From NCBI GenBank assembly GCA_963556255.1, contig OY744611.1:31035103-31099102 (forward strand): 64,000 bases of DNA, read 5' to 3'. The position numbers and the translations under genes are program-made. Position 1 is the stretch's first letter. Every line of letters begins with the position of its first letter. Under the pieces are notes generated by a model. The model was given only the letters and a program-made list of their open reading frames with translations, was not told where the DNA came from and did no database searches. The stretch is from Allolobophora icterica. Taxonomy: Eukaryota; Annelida; Clitellata; Crassiclitellata; Lumbricidae. This document shows positions 46,816 to 59,160 of the stretch, piece after piece.

Positions 46816-49800
46816 ATACAACAAAATTAATGCATGCCTAATCACACAGAAGTGCAAATCTGAGATGTAGTTGAAGATAACAGAATCTTACCTTTTATCT
46901 CACCAATTCGTACTAAATTGTTTCTTATTGGAGTTGAGGAAGCCAGCTAGCTGTTCCTGGTTAAGTACAAATGAAATGTTTACATGTGGACAATGTCTTT
47001 GGTTTTAGTCTCCATTGGGTGAGAGTCAACCAAGAGTTGAAGTTGATCTCTTTGTTTCTGCTGAGAAAATCATGGTCTTGGATATTGTTCGTCAGGTATC
47101 AGCCCTACTAACACTAAACTTGCTATTTGATTAGTTGTCAGTTGAACTTAATGCCGCTCAAACTTCAGTATTGACCCACCTATAGATAAACTTTGATACC
47201 AGAAGTTTTTTAAATTTTTGGTGAACAAGTCACTGTTTTGTTTAAGTCACATCCATTGGAGTGTATGTAAAAAATGACTTAAAAATGAACAGTCAACTGT
47301 GTTAAGAAAATCAAACATTGTGGATGTCTAGAAGCTACATTTTCTGTTCTTGAAGCTAATTTGCAACTCTGTCAGAAGCCAGTTTGATGTTTAAGGATTG
47401 TTGACTTAGGAATGTTGCTGTAACTCTTACCAAAATAAGTCCATTCTTATAAGCTACTAACCTAACTAAGTTTTAAAGTTCTGAGATCAAGAATGACGTG
47501 AAAAACCCAGCGTTATCTCTGACATTTAGGAAATTTTGATGATGAGACTGCTGTCGTCTGAGCCTTTGAAGGTTATGTTTATCAGTGTGGTAGTGGAGAC
47601 TGTGGTTGTTGTTGTGAGAGTTGATCAGTGTAAATGTTAACAGTAGAAGATGCACTCGAGACTGAATGTTGCCATAGGACGTGGGCCATGTGCTGCGGAG
47701 GCTGGACTTTATTCTAAGAATGTATTTGTTGTCTGGTGGGCAGGAAGTGATGATGGACTACGCTTTGCAGACCATCTCATACATTGCCGACATTGATGAC
47801 ATCCTGATCCTGATGGTACGCCAAAGTCTTGTCGTCAGTTCTTCTCCAGATGGCGCTTCGGCTGAGACTGCTGGACAGAAGAGACAAGTGAAGATCTGTT
47901 GTCATGTCTTTGAATCGGATGAGGTCAGTTTCATCTACTTGGCAGTAGTTATGATTGTACTGGTTTTCAGTGTTTAATGACATGGCTGCCAGCCTCATTG
48001 CCTAATAATAGCAGAGTTGTATTAAGGTTTGGTTTGACATGCTGTAACAACCATGTAGCTTTGCATGGTCTTAGCTATTTCAGTCTCTGGCTAAGATTCA
48101 TTTGTACCTCAGAATACTTTTTCTTGACTTTATCTGCTTCATGATTGCATGAAACAAATAAGAAAATCTGTGCTGGGAGCCAGTGGAGGCTTTAGCTTGC
48201 TGGAGTTAAAATCTTCGGTCTTTATCCTTTTTCCTTTTAATTTGGACTCCTTTTGGGCATTTTATCGATCATCCACTCATATTGTTTTCTTGTAGGCACA
48301 GTTAATTGCAGAGTCAATTGGTCGAGCCTTTCAAGTGGCTTACGCCGAGTTCCTGAGGGCAAATGGAATTAACGACCCAGGTCTTCTCAGTGACATCAAC
48401 TACCAAGAAGTTCTCAACCAGCAGCAGATATTTGGCGAAGAACTGTCTCGTTTCTCTAACAAAGACATGCAGCAAGAAGTATGTAGATATTCATTTGTCA
48501 CCATCGTCCAGTTTGCAACAAAAAACTTTCTGTAGACATTATTAAAATTATAACAATATTTATTTCTTGTCAACGTCAACTTATGATCGACACGTAATGT
48601 AGTAAGGTTTGAAACATACTTGCATTTCATTTTCCGCAAAGGTTCACCAGTCACTCTAGTACAGAGTAAAACAGGGAGGCGACCTGACCGACGTCTCTGT
48701 TGAGCGTAGACTCGGATCCGACCTGGGCTGGTGAACCAAAGTCCTCCGTGCCCACCTTCTCATGGTGCGGACCGTTGGTACCCTTCCTAGGAAGGGGAAC
48801 GAACGGGCACGGCAGGCAAAACCAGGGGAAGGCAATGGCAAACCACCCCTGTTAACTTGCCAAGAAAATCGTCATGAAACACACTAAGCCAAAAACGGTG
48901 ATAGTTGCGAATGGTGGGACTCCCAGGCCGGAGCGTGACTTAGAAGCTACTGGGGAAGAGCAAGACGGAGAGTCAAGGGCCCCTCGATCTAATGAAGCAA
49001 CAGGACTAAAGCCGAAAGGACGTCTAGAGGTGGATCGATTCGGAGGGGAAAGACTCAACCTGAGCTGTAAGCAGAAGATGAAGTTGGGCACATGGAACGT
49101 GCGAAGTATGCAGAGCGGAAAGATGGACGTGATACAGGGAGAGATGAAGAAATTAGACATAGCAATCCTAGGATTAAGTGAGACAAGGTGGAAGGGACAA
49201 GGACATTTCAGTTGGAATGGATACAGGATAATAATGTCAGGACAAAAAGAGAGAGGAAAAAATGGAGTTGCAATCATGTGTGACAAGTCAAGCGCAAATG
49301 CGATAATGGGATATGATACAGTGAGTGATAGAATTTTGAGTGTAAGATTCAGAGGAAGAAAGGTCAACATAACCATTATACAGGTATATGCTCCAACATC
49401 GATATCGTTAGAAGAGGAACACGAGGGTTTTTACACCAGCCTGCAAAGTACAGTGGACAGAACTCCGAAGGGCGACGTACTAGTGATCATAGGTGACTTC
49501 AATGCGAAGGTGGGTCAATGCACCGGAGGCGATGGAGACACATTAGGTAGTCATGGCCTGGGTGAACAGAATGAAGCAGGAGAAAGACTTGTTGAGTTTT
49601 GCAAAGGGAATGGCTTAGGAATTATGAACACTTGGTTCGAACAGCCTAAGAGAAGACTGTACACATGGACGTCACCGAATGGGAAGCATAGAAACCAGAT
49701 TGACTACATACTGATAAACAAAAGATGGAAAAGCACAATAAGAGATGTGAGAACAAGGCCAGGAGCGGACTGTGGAACTGACCATGAGCTATTGGTAGCA

Positions 49801-52800
49801 ACACTGAGAACGAAATTGAAAAAGATAAAGAAAGGAGATCGATTGATCAGATACGACTGCAAGGGTATCACACTGGAATACAGGATGGAAATAAAGAATC
49901 GGTTTGAAGTACTAGAGAGAGATGAGATAGAAGAGGAAGAGGATTCGAACAACCTATGGGAGAGGATGAAGAAAACAATAGTCGAAGTCGCAGATAAGCA
50001 CATTCCAAAGAAGAAGAAAATCACAACAACGACATGGCTATCGAGAGAAGCCATATGCATGGCGGTTGATAGGAAGGCTGCAAAGAAGGCAGGAGAAAAG
50101 GATAAGGTAAGGGCACTGAACAGTGCCTTCCAAAAACAAGCACGGAAAGATAAAGAAATACATCTAAACGAATTATGCAGAGAAATGGAAGACGAGGGAA
50201 GGAAGGGACGAACCAAGGAAATGTTCTCAAAAGTAAAGACAATCACGGGAAAATTTGCACCTAGAATGGGCTCAATGAAGGCAGGAGATGGAAATGTAAT
50301 CTGCGATGAAGAAGGGATAAAGCATAGATGGAGAGAATACACGGAGGAGTTGTATAGGGAAGACAAACGAGTCAAAAAAGAACAAATTGACGTAACAGAG
50401 TATGAAAAGGAACCGGAGGTCATGGAAGCGGAGGTAGAATGGGCAATCAGACAACTCAAGGACAATAAGGCACCCGGTCAAGATGGGATACCTATAGAAC
50501 TGATAAAAGCAGGGGATGATGCGATGATAAAAACAATAACAAAATTGTGCAATCAAATATGGGCAACTGGAGAATGGCCGGAGGACTGGAAGAAGTCGAT
50601 CTTTATACCTATATTCAAGAAAGGAGATGCGAGGGAGTGTGAAAATTATAGGACGATAGCAATGATATCACACACTAGTAAAATATTACTGAAAATAATT
50701 CACAAAAGAATGGAAGGCACAATTGAAAGAGAACTTCCGGTGAACCAGGCAGGGTTTAGGAAATCTCGTGGAACTCGAGACCATATAGCCAACATGAGGT
50801 GGATAATGGAGAGACAAAGGGAGTATGGACAGGAGGTTCACATCTGTTTCATTGACTATAGCAAGGCATTCGACTGCATTAACCATGATTTAATGTGGAA
50901 AACCCTGCTTGAAATGGGAATTCCGAAACACCTGATAATGTTACTAAAGGGTTTATATGAAGACCAGATAGCGGTGATAAGAACAGAATACGGAGACACT
51001 GACAATTTCAGAATCAAGAAAGGAGTGAGGCAGGGATGCATCTTGTCTCCATTCCTGTTTAATCTATATGCTGAAAGAATAATGAGAAAGGCAGAACTGG
51101 AGGGGGCAATTGAGGGAGTAAAAATTGCTGGAAAGACACTGAATAACCTTAGATACGCGGATGACACAACATTAATGGCAAAAAGAAAAGAGGATTTGGC
51201 AGAACTGATAAGAAGGGTCAGGAGAGAAAGTGAAAAAGCTGGTTTATACTTCAACATAAAGAAGACAAAGGTCATGACAACAGCAGATTGGGATAGTTTT
51301 GAGATAGACGGAGAGGAAATAGAGGTGGTAGAAAGCTTCACATTCCTAGGATCACTGGTTGGAAAGGAGGGAAAGTGTGATCCAGAAATAAAACGAAGGA
51401 TTGCTATAGGGAAAGCTGCAATGACCGGACTGGAAAAGATATGGAAAGACAAACATGTGAGCATAGAAACCAAAAAAAGGCTCGTGAGAGCACTAATCTT
51501 TCCTACGGTACTGTACGGTTGCGAGACGTGGACAATGACAAAGAACATGGAAAATAAGGTTAACGCTTGTGAAATGTGGATATGGAGGAAGATGCTGAGA
51601 ATATCTTGGACTGAGAAAAGAACGAACGAATCAATACGAGAGGAGATTGGAGTTGAGAATGAAGAGTCGTTAAAACAAACTGCGACAAGAATGAAGCTAA
51701 GGTTCTTTGGACATGTTATGCGATCTGATGGTCTGGAGAAGGAAATGATGCTGGCGTGCGGTGAGGGGAGGAGAAGACTGGGTCGCCCAAGGAGGAGATG
51801 GATGGATGAGATACAAGATGTAACTGGCATGAATTTGGCGGAATTGAGAGACTTGTCATCGAATAGGAGATGGTGGAGTGTGTTCACCAGGACGATCGCT
51901 AGAGCTCCACGAGCTGACAGCACAAGGTGACAAGGTGTTGGTTCTTAACTTGTTACACTAACATTTGCTGTTTTTCAACCACATAACAGATGATTTGTAC
52001 AGTTTTGTACGTGTATCAGGATACTTAATATAGTGCATTTTAAGTACCTCACAAATATACTGTTTATTGGCTGTACTCCACTGATGTAAGAAGAAGAGCA
52101 GTCCTTTAAGCTAGCCCTGAGGCAGCCATGGGTTTGAAGTGTTAGTGACTTCATTTTCTTAGCCTCGGCATATGAGTGTGGGTGGCCAGTCCTCTCCCTC
52201 ACTGTCTCATCTTCCCACTGACAGTGTACAGTCAGTGTACTCTAGAGCTGTACCGATAAGGCTTTTTGCCGATTATTCCGATACCGCATATAGCCGATTA
52301 TTGTAATAGCCGATACCGCGATGAAGCCGATTAATTTATTATCGCCAAAAAACTACGCATACGACGTTGTATAAGGGCTATTAAGGAGTTTCCAGTCCTG
52401 TGTATAATAGGTCCTTGGTTTCTACGGTGTCTACTAAGTAGTGCAATGCTAAATATAAATCAATAATAAGAAACTAGACATAGATACTTGTGCTCATTTT
52501 TCTATATGTAACGATATTTATGCAAAAAATGTCAACTGTAAAATAATTTGCATCAGCGCCGATACTTTTCCACCGATACCGATTATGCCGATTCCTCTAA
52601 TAATCGGCCCGATTACGAATGCTCCCGATGCATCGGTACAGCTCTAGTGTACTCATTATAACTAAGTTGGCTAGGGATTGCAAGTGGAGGAGAAATCTCA
52701 CACCAAATTTCTGCCCTGGCCGGATTTGAACCCCAACCTCTCGATTGACAGTCCAGCACACTAACCACTACACTATCGATCACTGGGAAGTAAGTGGCAG

Positions 52801-54863
52801 TCCAACAGGTGGTAATCTCGAGTTGTTATTGCTTTGTACTTTGTCTTATGGATTGCTTGTGTATTGTTGCATGAACTAATGAAATTTTCTGTTCGCTGTG
52901 AATAATTTATCTGTTCATGTGAATTTGATATGCTTCAGGTGATAATATCCAAATTGAAGGGAGAGCCTCTGGGAATCGTAATCGTTGAATCGGGTTGGGG
53001 AAGCATGTTGCCGACGGCAGTTGTGGCCAATCTGTCGCTGAATGGTCCAGCTGCCAAGAGCAACCAGATCAACATTGGCGATCAGATCATGTCTGTTAAT
53101 GGAGTCAGTCTCGTTGGTCTTCCTCTGTCCACGTGCCAGAATTGCATCCGTGTATGTTGCGTTGCTCTCTCGTGGGTCTTTTCTTATGAAGTTCATTTAT
53201 TCATTCTGAAATTTATATGGCGCCTCTTCAAGATACCTACTCATGAGACGCTCCCAACCCAGCCACGGCTAAAGAGAGAGGACTTGAGGAATCGGAAGAA
53301 GGCAGGTAAGTTATTCTGGGGGAAGCAGCGTAGGGCTTGTGTAATGACTTTGACTGATTCTTCAAATCTGCCTGTCTGATGGGACATTAAACGAGGCTTA
53401 TGTGTTGGTTCATGTACTTCTAAATGTCTTGCAAGCGGAGTAAAGCACTCCTGTTGCTTGTTAGAGGTTTTAAAAAGGTGGTGTACAGCCATTGAGATAT
53501 GGTGTTTATCAATAGATGAATTTTAATCTTATGAAGTTGATAAAAACAGAAAGACCTCAACTACAGTGCCATGTGCATCTGAGGTAATGGTTGCTTATTT
53601 GCCTGAGTCTATTTACTAGTTGAAACATAATTTCTGCAAAACTCAACTGATAAAACTTGTTCTTTTCTTAGGCCTTGTCTACAGAATCGTAGCTGTAGTA
53701 ATGCAGAACTATAAGCTGTGTGTTCTTATATACAGCACATGAAATCAGAGCGTGTCTGTGATGTCTGGGTGTGTGTTTGATGTTAGGCAGTCCGGCCAGA
53801 TACAATCATCCGACTGACGCTTGTGTCGTGTTCTCCAGTCGTTGAAGTGCTGATCAAGCGCCCGGATATCAAGTTCCAGCTTGGATTCAGTGTACAGAAT
53901 GGTGTGGTGAGTTTTTTCGTTTCCTATGAAGTACCTTTGAGAGTTTCTTTGACTCTTCGTAGAGAATGGGGTCAACTGCAAGCATATGACAAAAACAACC
54001 TTCCTGTCGCATTATTAGTTATAATTAGAGTTCTGTCTGATATATCCATGTGTCTTTAGCTAACCGAAACGGTTCACAGGCAGAAAAATTCTTTGAATTG
54101 GTTTTAGCGAAGAGTTGCAGATGTTTATAGTGAATGTGTTTTCTGGTTTTTGATGTAGATCTGTAGTTTGCTGAGAGGTGGCATTGGAGAGCGTGGTGGC
54201 GTTCGCGTTGGTCATCGCATAATTGAAATCAATGGCCAGAGCATGGTTGCTGTGGCGCATGAGAAAATCATACATTCACTTGCAACATGTGTCGGAGAAG
54301 TTAGTTCTTATAAATAGCTATATTTCCTAATTATTTTTTGTGTTTTTATGTGTGACTTGTTCCAGTGATTATTTTTTCAATTATACAGTCAGATAATTTG
54401 TAGCATTTATTTTCTGTCTGTTGCTGATGCTGAGATCTTGATGTTTTCTGAATTCAGCTTTCAACTGTTCATGTCTGCTAAACGAGAGAGCATTTTTAGT
54501 CTTTTGTTTATTCTGTTCATATGGTAAGTTGCTTAAAGTTTTCATATCAGTTTTTAACAGTACTTATGACCTTTTAAGTGTATTATGACTGCTCCTGTGT
54601 AGAACCCGTGTCATGATATACACCAGTCAATAGATTCTGCTTAATAAAACTACAAGGCAAGCTGGAAGATCGGTCCAACAGCTGCAATTCTTCGGTCATC
54701 TGATTGAGATAGATGTGCTGTGCTTTTGTTAGTTTCTAAAAAAGGTGCTATAAAAATGGCCTGACATACATGAGAGTTTGTGTTCTTCCAGCTTCACATG
54801 AAGACGATGCAGATGACTATTTTCCGGCTTCTCACTGGTGAAGACATTCCACACTTCATCTAA
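40634..54863 (+). CDS. APBA1: Mint/X11 adaptor (APBA family)
   Basis: Exons: 40634-42288 (ATG at 40682), 43071-43162, 44108-44214, 45100-45130, 45954-46087, 47009-47095, 47744-47923, 48296-48478, 52939-53151, 53787-53906, 54159-54299 and 54792-54863. These give 988 codons plus stop, all in phase. The N-terminal 535-aa exon is acidic, Ser-rich and family-divergent, where vertebrate Mints bind Munc18/CASK. The PTB domain covers about residues 613-807 ([34 protein letters not shown] and [20 protein letters not shown]). PDZ1 is about 808-895 ([17 protein letters not shown] and [10 protein letters not shown]) and PDZ2 about 897-975 ([25 protein letters not shown]). The last residues, DIPHFI, parallel the C-terminal PVYI that docks on PDZ1 in mammalian X11. 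Mints link APP-like receptors to synaptic vesicle and trafficking machinery. The frame is open up to the acceptor at 40633, so an upstream exon may lengthen the protein. Paralogue numbering (1, 2 or 3) does not apply strictly to an invertebrate. Confidence 0.92.
43575..43790 (+). mobile_element. tRNA-derived SINE in APBA intron
   Basis: Head with GATAATCTAGTGGTGAGCC and box B GGGTTCAAATCCCC, followed by a body resembling family S2 (AATATTTCCAAATTTCTGCTC). Confidence 0.7.
46715..46814. repeat. (ATT)n microsatellite in APBA intron
   Basis: GTT units grading into about 90 bp of pure ATT. Confidence 0.95.
48655..51940 (+). mobile_element. RTE-like LINE, apparently full length
   Basis: An intact 1018-codon ORF (48874-51930) is preceded by about 215 bp of 5' UTR-like sequence (ATGGCAAACCACCCCTGTTA and TGCCAAGAAAATCGTCATGA lead into the ATG). 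The AP endonuclease domain has LGTWNVRSM (about residue 71), LSETRW (101), [11 protein letters not shown] and a GTDHELL end. The RT domain has [12 protein letters not shown] (about 658), [14 protein letters not shown] and [10 protein letters not shown] (about 760), followed by YGCETWTM and the RKMLRISW region. One ORF holding EN and RT with a very short 3' end is the RTE layout. The tail is a doubled ACAAGGTG. It sits in the APBA intron in gene orientation. I found no clean target duplication. Confidence 0.9.
52083..52785 (-). mobile_element. tRNA-derived SINE (family S2), split by a MITE
   Basis: Reading the minus strand, the head (AGTGTAGTGGTTAGTGTGCT, then GGGGTTCAAATCCGG) lies at 52785-52715. 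The body runs to 52655, is broken by the hAT MITE, and resumes at 52242 down to about 52083. Removing the insertion restores a match to 23005-23295. Confidence 0.85.
52243..52646. mobile_element. hAT-type MITE, family F, inside a SINE
   Basis: Perfect inverted repeats TAGAGCTGTACCGAT, flanked by a perfect 8-bp duplication GTGTACTC (52235-52242 and 52647-52654). The interior is rich in CCGATTAT and CCGATACCG repeats in both orientations. 404 bp, no coding. Confidence 0.95.
53195..53290 (-). mobile_element. LINE 3'-tail fragment in APBA intron
   Basis: Minus-strand AGCCGTGGCTGGGTTGGGAG, then the GGCGCC.TATAAAT end and an AATGAATAAATG tail. It lies about 45 bases after the PDZ1 exon donor. Confidence 0.72.
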
Positions 54864-56455
54864 TCTCTCTCATCTACCTGCAGGGTTGGTATCTTGCATC
54901 AGGAATCAATATGGTTATTACGGTGATTTAATATGAGCTTCAATTTACTGCAGTAATTCTGTGGTTATGCACTGAAGTAGAGACTGAAGTTCAATGACTT
55001 GTTCATGCATTGTCTGTATCTGACACTAGTTACATACAGTTCAATGAAATAACAACAGGAATTGAAAGGTTTAGGCATGTTAAGTATTGCTCGTTTACTA
55101 CAGGCCTCTTGCAACATAGCTGCTCCAAGGTATGGTCCAGTGTGCCAGAAAATTATTGTGGCTGAAGTTTAATTATAGTTACAGCAATCCAACGACCAGA
55201 CAGCATTTTGCTGTGAGTGATGTGGCTTTTACAGATTTGTACCACAGTGTCAGTGTTCTAGGTGCACGACTCCTTGTGGCAAGTCTCTATTACAGTCTCC
55301 TTTTTGGCATGTCAAACTTCTAGTAAATTGAAGCCTAACTACCCAACTCGCATTTGAATAGAAACTCGGGTCACGTCGGTTGAAAAATACGTTAATCTTC
55401 AAATAAAACATTGCTGAGGTGCCAAGCAGTCTCTACTTCAGTGCATATTTGTTTGATCAGTAATGTCGTTGCAGTCGGGTAAATGTAAGTGGTAGTCGTT
55501 ATCTGGGTACCGGGTGCCAGGCCATCGTTATTGTTGGCCATCCTCTTGTTTTTTATCCATTCTATTTTCCTCTAAGTTCAAGGCCAGTCCATTTCATTTC
55601 CATGTACTTTCTGTGACAATATGACAAAGAATGCTGATGCATTAAGCAGGTTATAAATTCTGTTTAATAATTTGTTACAGATGAGTGCTCTACAGATCTC
55701 ACATGAGGAAACTGCTTTCAATTAAAGAAGAGAGAAATGGCAGAGGCATGTCGTGAAAACCTGTCTTTGCTTTTAAAATGAAAATGTTGAAAATCACTGA
55801 TACAGTTCAAGTGAATATACCACGAAGATGGTCAAGCCAGTCATTTTGAAGGAGGCCGACATTTTTCACTTTGAAAAGGCCAGCATGTCAAACCTGAGGG
55901 TAGTGTACCTTGGCCAATGAAGCCTGGCTCTTTTTTGGTTATAGAATAGATCTACGCAACTATTGATTGTTGCAAAGACTGGACGTTAGATGGGAGCATT
56001 GTGTGAGGAATGTTAGAATGTAGTTTCTCTGTGTTTTCAAATCTGGAAGCGCTAACAATTAGGCCTGGAGAAAATTTAGTTGAATGTACGCGATGTTAGA
56101 ATTTAGATAGACTTAAAAACTTGATTAGAAAGAAATTTAGAATAAAATATTATGCTGAGTTCCAACTGAATGTATTGTAGAAAATGTCCACAGGTTTTCT
56201 TGGAGATTCTGTTGCACCTTTATTCAACCTGCATTTGTTGTTGATTTCTAGGTGCATTGGATTGAATTTCTTCTGCATTGTAGTTTTCCAGTTTTTCTAA
56301 GCTGAGCTATTTCTATTGGTTTGCTCTTCAGAGGACATATTTTCTACTTGAGGCCTTAGTCAAATGCTGCCTGCTGTGAGGATATGACATGGCCATATGT
56401 TGATAGGATCATGTCAGTGGTCCTTTTCCTTTTTAACACTTTAACGATGATTGGT
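54864..56455. other. 3' flank of APBA
   Basis: Probably in part the 3' UTR. An AATAAA is near 56142, but the transcript end is not determined. No other gene is seen. Confidence 0.35.
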
Positions 56456-56459
56456 CTAC

Positions 56460-56695
56460 GGGGAGAGGGATAGATGAATGGTAATACTCTTGCATGAAGA
56501 ACATAAGATCTTGAAAGATGCGGTTCGACACCCGCAAGCCCCTCTAGGTCCACTCTATAGGGGGCAGCAGTAAAATGAACGGGCCTCTAACAGGCTGCCA
56601 AGACGTGTGTTCAATAAAATCTTGATAATTGTACCGTCATGTTTCAATGTAACTTACTGCTTTTAGTCAGTGAGTTTGTGAATAAACATGAATAT
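56460..56695 (+). mobile_element. tRNA-derived SINE (family S1, diverged)
   Basis: Head GATAGATGAATGGTAATACTC, with a tRNA-like box B (GCGGTTCGACACCCGC), then TCATGTTTCAATGTAACTTAC, shared with the 8320 and 37905 copies on the opposite strand. Confidence 0.75.
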
Positions 56696-56699
56696 ATAT

Positions 56700-57770
56700 G
56701 AAAGTGACTGGGAAACGAATACCAGATACATCTCATCGTTAAAGTGTTAATAGTCCATCTTGACCGTCGATGTGGTAGTTGGAAATGATGCGGTTGTCTA
56801 TTATCCGATTAGGCTGTGCTTCACCGAGTCCGGAGTAAACTTGTCGTTTTGTAATTGCTTCATGTAATTATCAGCTGTTGCCACTCTTTACTTGTTATCG
56901 ATATTTCACTTGGTACTCTGCATTCAGACGGATATGTTAGTTTAACTGTTGGATCTAGTTGAAGATTTTAAATTTGTTTTCTAGTCATTGTTCACATTTC
57001 CAGATTTGTTGCTTTCTATCCGGTGTTTTCTGTCGATGTCATGGTATACACTTTTGTCAACTTCACTTAGATTTGGCTTTAACTGGGTACATGTATTTTT
57101 TAATTTTCTTGGCTTGCTTGTAGCTGAGGCCAGAATGGATAATTATTATAATTATTATTGTTATTTTAAGTTCATTTGTAAAGTGCATGATCGTGTAACT
57201 AAATGGATTGCAAATGCTCTGAAGCAGCTGCTGATAAGATATACAAAGAGATTGAGAAAGTCATGGACCAAGGACATTCGGTATCATGTATTAGGAATGA
57301 CAATGACTTTAGGCTGGCTTTTGTTCTTTTTGCAGCCAGAAAGAAGATGAATGTTTTTTTTTGTTATTTCATTTACTTTTAAAATTATTTAACTTATTGT
57401 TAGTCTTATTCTTAAATTATTGATAGCTAGCCTTATTCTTTTCAAGTTTGCGAAACATTAGAGCTTTTTTGATTTTTCTGTTATTTATGTTGAACACTTC
57501 ATTTCTTAATTGCCGTACATTTTTTGTATTTTCATGCAAACCATGATTTTATTTGTAAAAGTAGCCACGCAGCGTTTTCTTGTCTTTCTCTCATTCTCCT
57601 TTCTGTCTGTGTTGTGTCTGTTATTAACCAGTTTTCACTTTACTTGTTACCTGTTGGTGCTGTGTTGTGTAATTTCATTTCTTGAACTAATGTTGACGTC
57701 ATTTACAGCTCAATTACCCATGTAACTGCAGAGAGAGGTATAATGGATTTGTTAATTTGTAATTCGGGTA
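56700..57770. other. Spacer
   Basis: T-rich non-coding DNA. The open frame at 56988 has no recognisable domain. Confidence 0.35.
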
Positions 57771-57775
57771 CTTAA

Positions 57776-58385
57776 CCCTTTGGAAGTGAGGTGAAACATT
57801 GGAACGTTTGTGGTGAGGTGGGGTATGATATACCCCAATACATATTTTTTAGTTGCAAGTCGAGATATCAACTATTTAACATTAATTGTGAGCTAAACTA
57901 TAATTATATAACCAATTATCAACTAAACTCGTGACTATCGCAACAAATAACTGTTTTCCACCATTATTGAAATGGCTAGCAGGTGAACTAATAACCATGC
58001 AATATCTACTTTGCACGTGTATTTTTCAGTACTCATTCAAAACATTTCCAAACGCACGAATAATACCAATAATAATGCATCAATTTTGCATCGATGGAAA
58101 ATTATATGCTGCAATATCTTATATCATTGCCCATTTCATTTTTCGGCACTGCGCCGTTATATACTTTTTTAATTCGATAAAATCAAAATATATTCGAAAT
58201 TTTTTTAATTCCTTTTAATATGCAACAAAAAAGGGTTCGGTAGTACCTGATATTGTCTTAAAGTGTTCATATTTCACATTTACTAAGGTAGACAAAAATA
58301 ATCCAAGCTGGTTCCACGTTTTCCGTAGAAATCGCAACGTGGAATGGCTATGGGGTGTGTCAAACCCCACCTCACCTCCAAAGGG
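57776..58385. mobile_element. piggyBac-type MITE
   Basis: Ends CCCTTTGGAAGTGAGGTG and, reverse-complemented, CCCTTTGGAGGTGAGGTG, each immediately flanked by TTAA (57772-57775 and 58386-58389). TTAA targets with a CCCTTT start are diagnostic of piggyBac. GGTATGATATACC and GGGGTTTGAC lie sub-terminally. 610 bp with no transposase. Confidence 0.92.
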
Positions 58386-58980
58386 TTAAGGGAAACGTAT
58401 CAAACTAGATTTTACTCTGGCATTTTTCGTACCTATTTCCCAATGGTAGCGGAATTCAGATGCCTTGACATTCCTTGAGCATTCCGTCAGCTAATTTTAT
58501 GGTTCTTTCTGTGGTATATGTGTATGCCTAAAGTTCTAAACACACCTACTGATGCCTAAATATCATGTTTAGCTCTTTCTGTCAATGTGTTTAATATGAT
58601 GATTGCTTGTGTACTTGCCAGTAGCTATGAACCTTTTAAATAGAAGCGTCGTATTTTATTGATATATGTGTAACTAGATGCTCTCCAACTTCATCTAATT
58701 CCAGTTTTTAAAATGTGCTAGTATTTTTGTACAAGATTCAGCCGTGTGGTAGGCAATTTACTGTATAAGTTGCCTCAGACTCAGAGTTTTCCTTTCAGAA
58801 GTTCTTGAAAGGCACTATACAACTGGCAAAGCATCTACTCAATGTGAATGGTATCAAGTTAAATTTCCAGCATCTCATTGTTTTCCTGTCTGATGGAGAG
58901 GCCACACTCTGCTTGGAGCTTGGCCTCTTCATTCATTCCTTCTTAAGTGTTAGAGGTGGAGTGGCGTAGATTCTCTGACA

Positions 58981-59160
58981 TGGTGGCCGATTGGCTGAGC
59001 GCTCGCCTCGTAATCCTGCTGACTCAAAGTTGTGCAGCATTTGCCTTGTCAAGCCAACCCGGCATTTTGACTACAAGGCAAGCACATCATGCAGGGTAAT
59101 TACATTGACAACTTTCTTGTTCTAGTTGGTGCAGTGTAATGGAATTTAACTGCCATGTCT
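58981..59160 (+). mobile_element. Possible tRNA-derived SINE
   Basis: GGTGGCCGATTGGCTGAGCG and CTCGCCTCGTAATCC resemble a tRNA head. Box B is degenerate. Weak call. Confidence 0.4.

Noticed and set aside
49704..51923. Long minus-strand open frames (253 and 355 codons)
   Set aside because: Antisense shadows of the RTE-like LINE ORF. No domain is recognised and composition mirrors the sense codons.
57931..58218. 95-codon open frame rich in hydrophobic residues
   Set aside because: Lies within the piggyBac MITE. Neither a transposase nor any other family is recognised.
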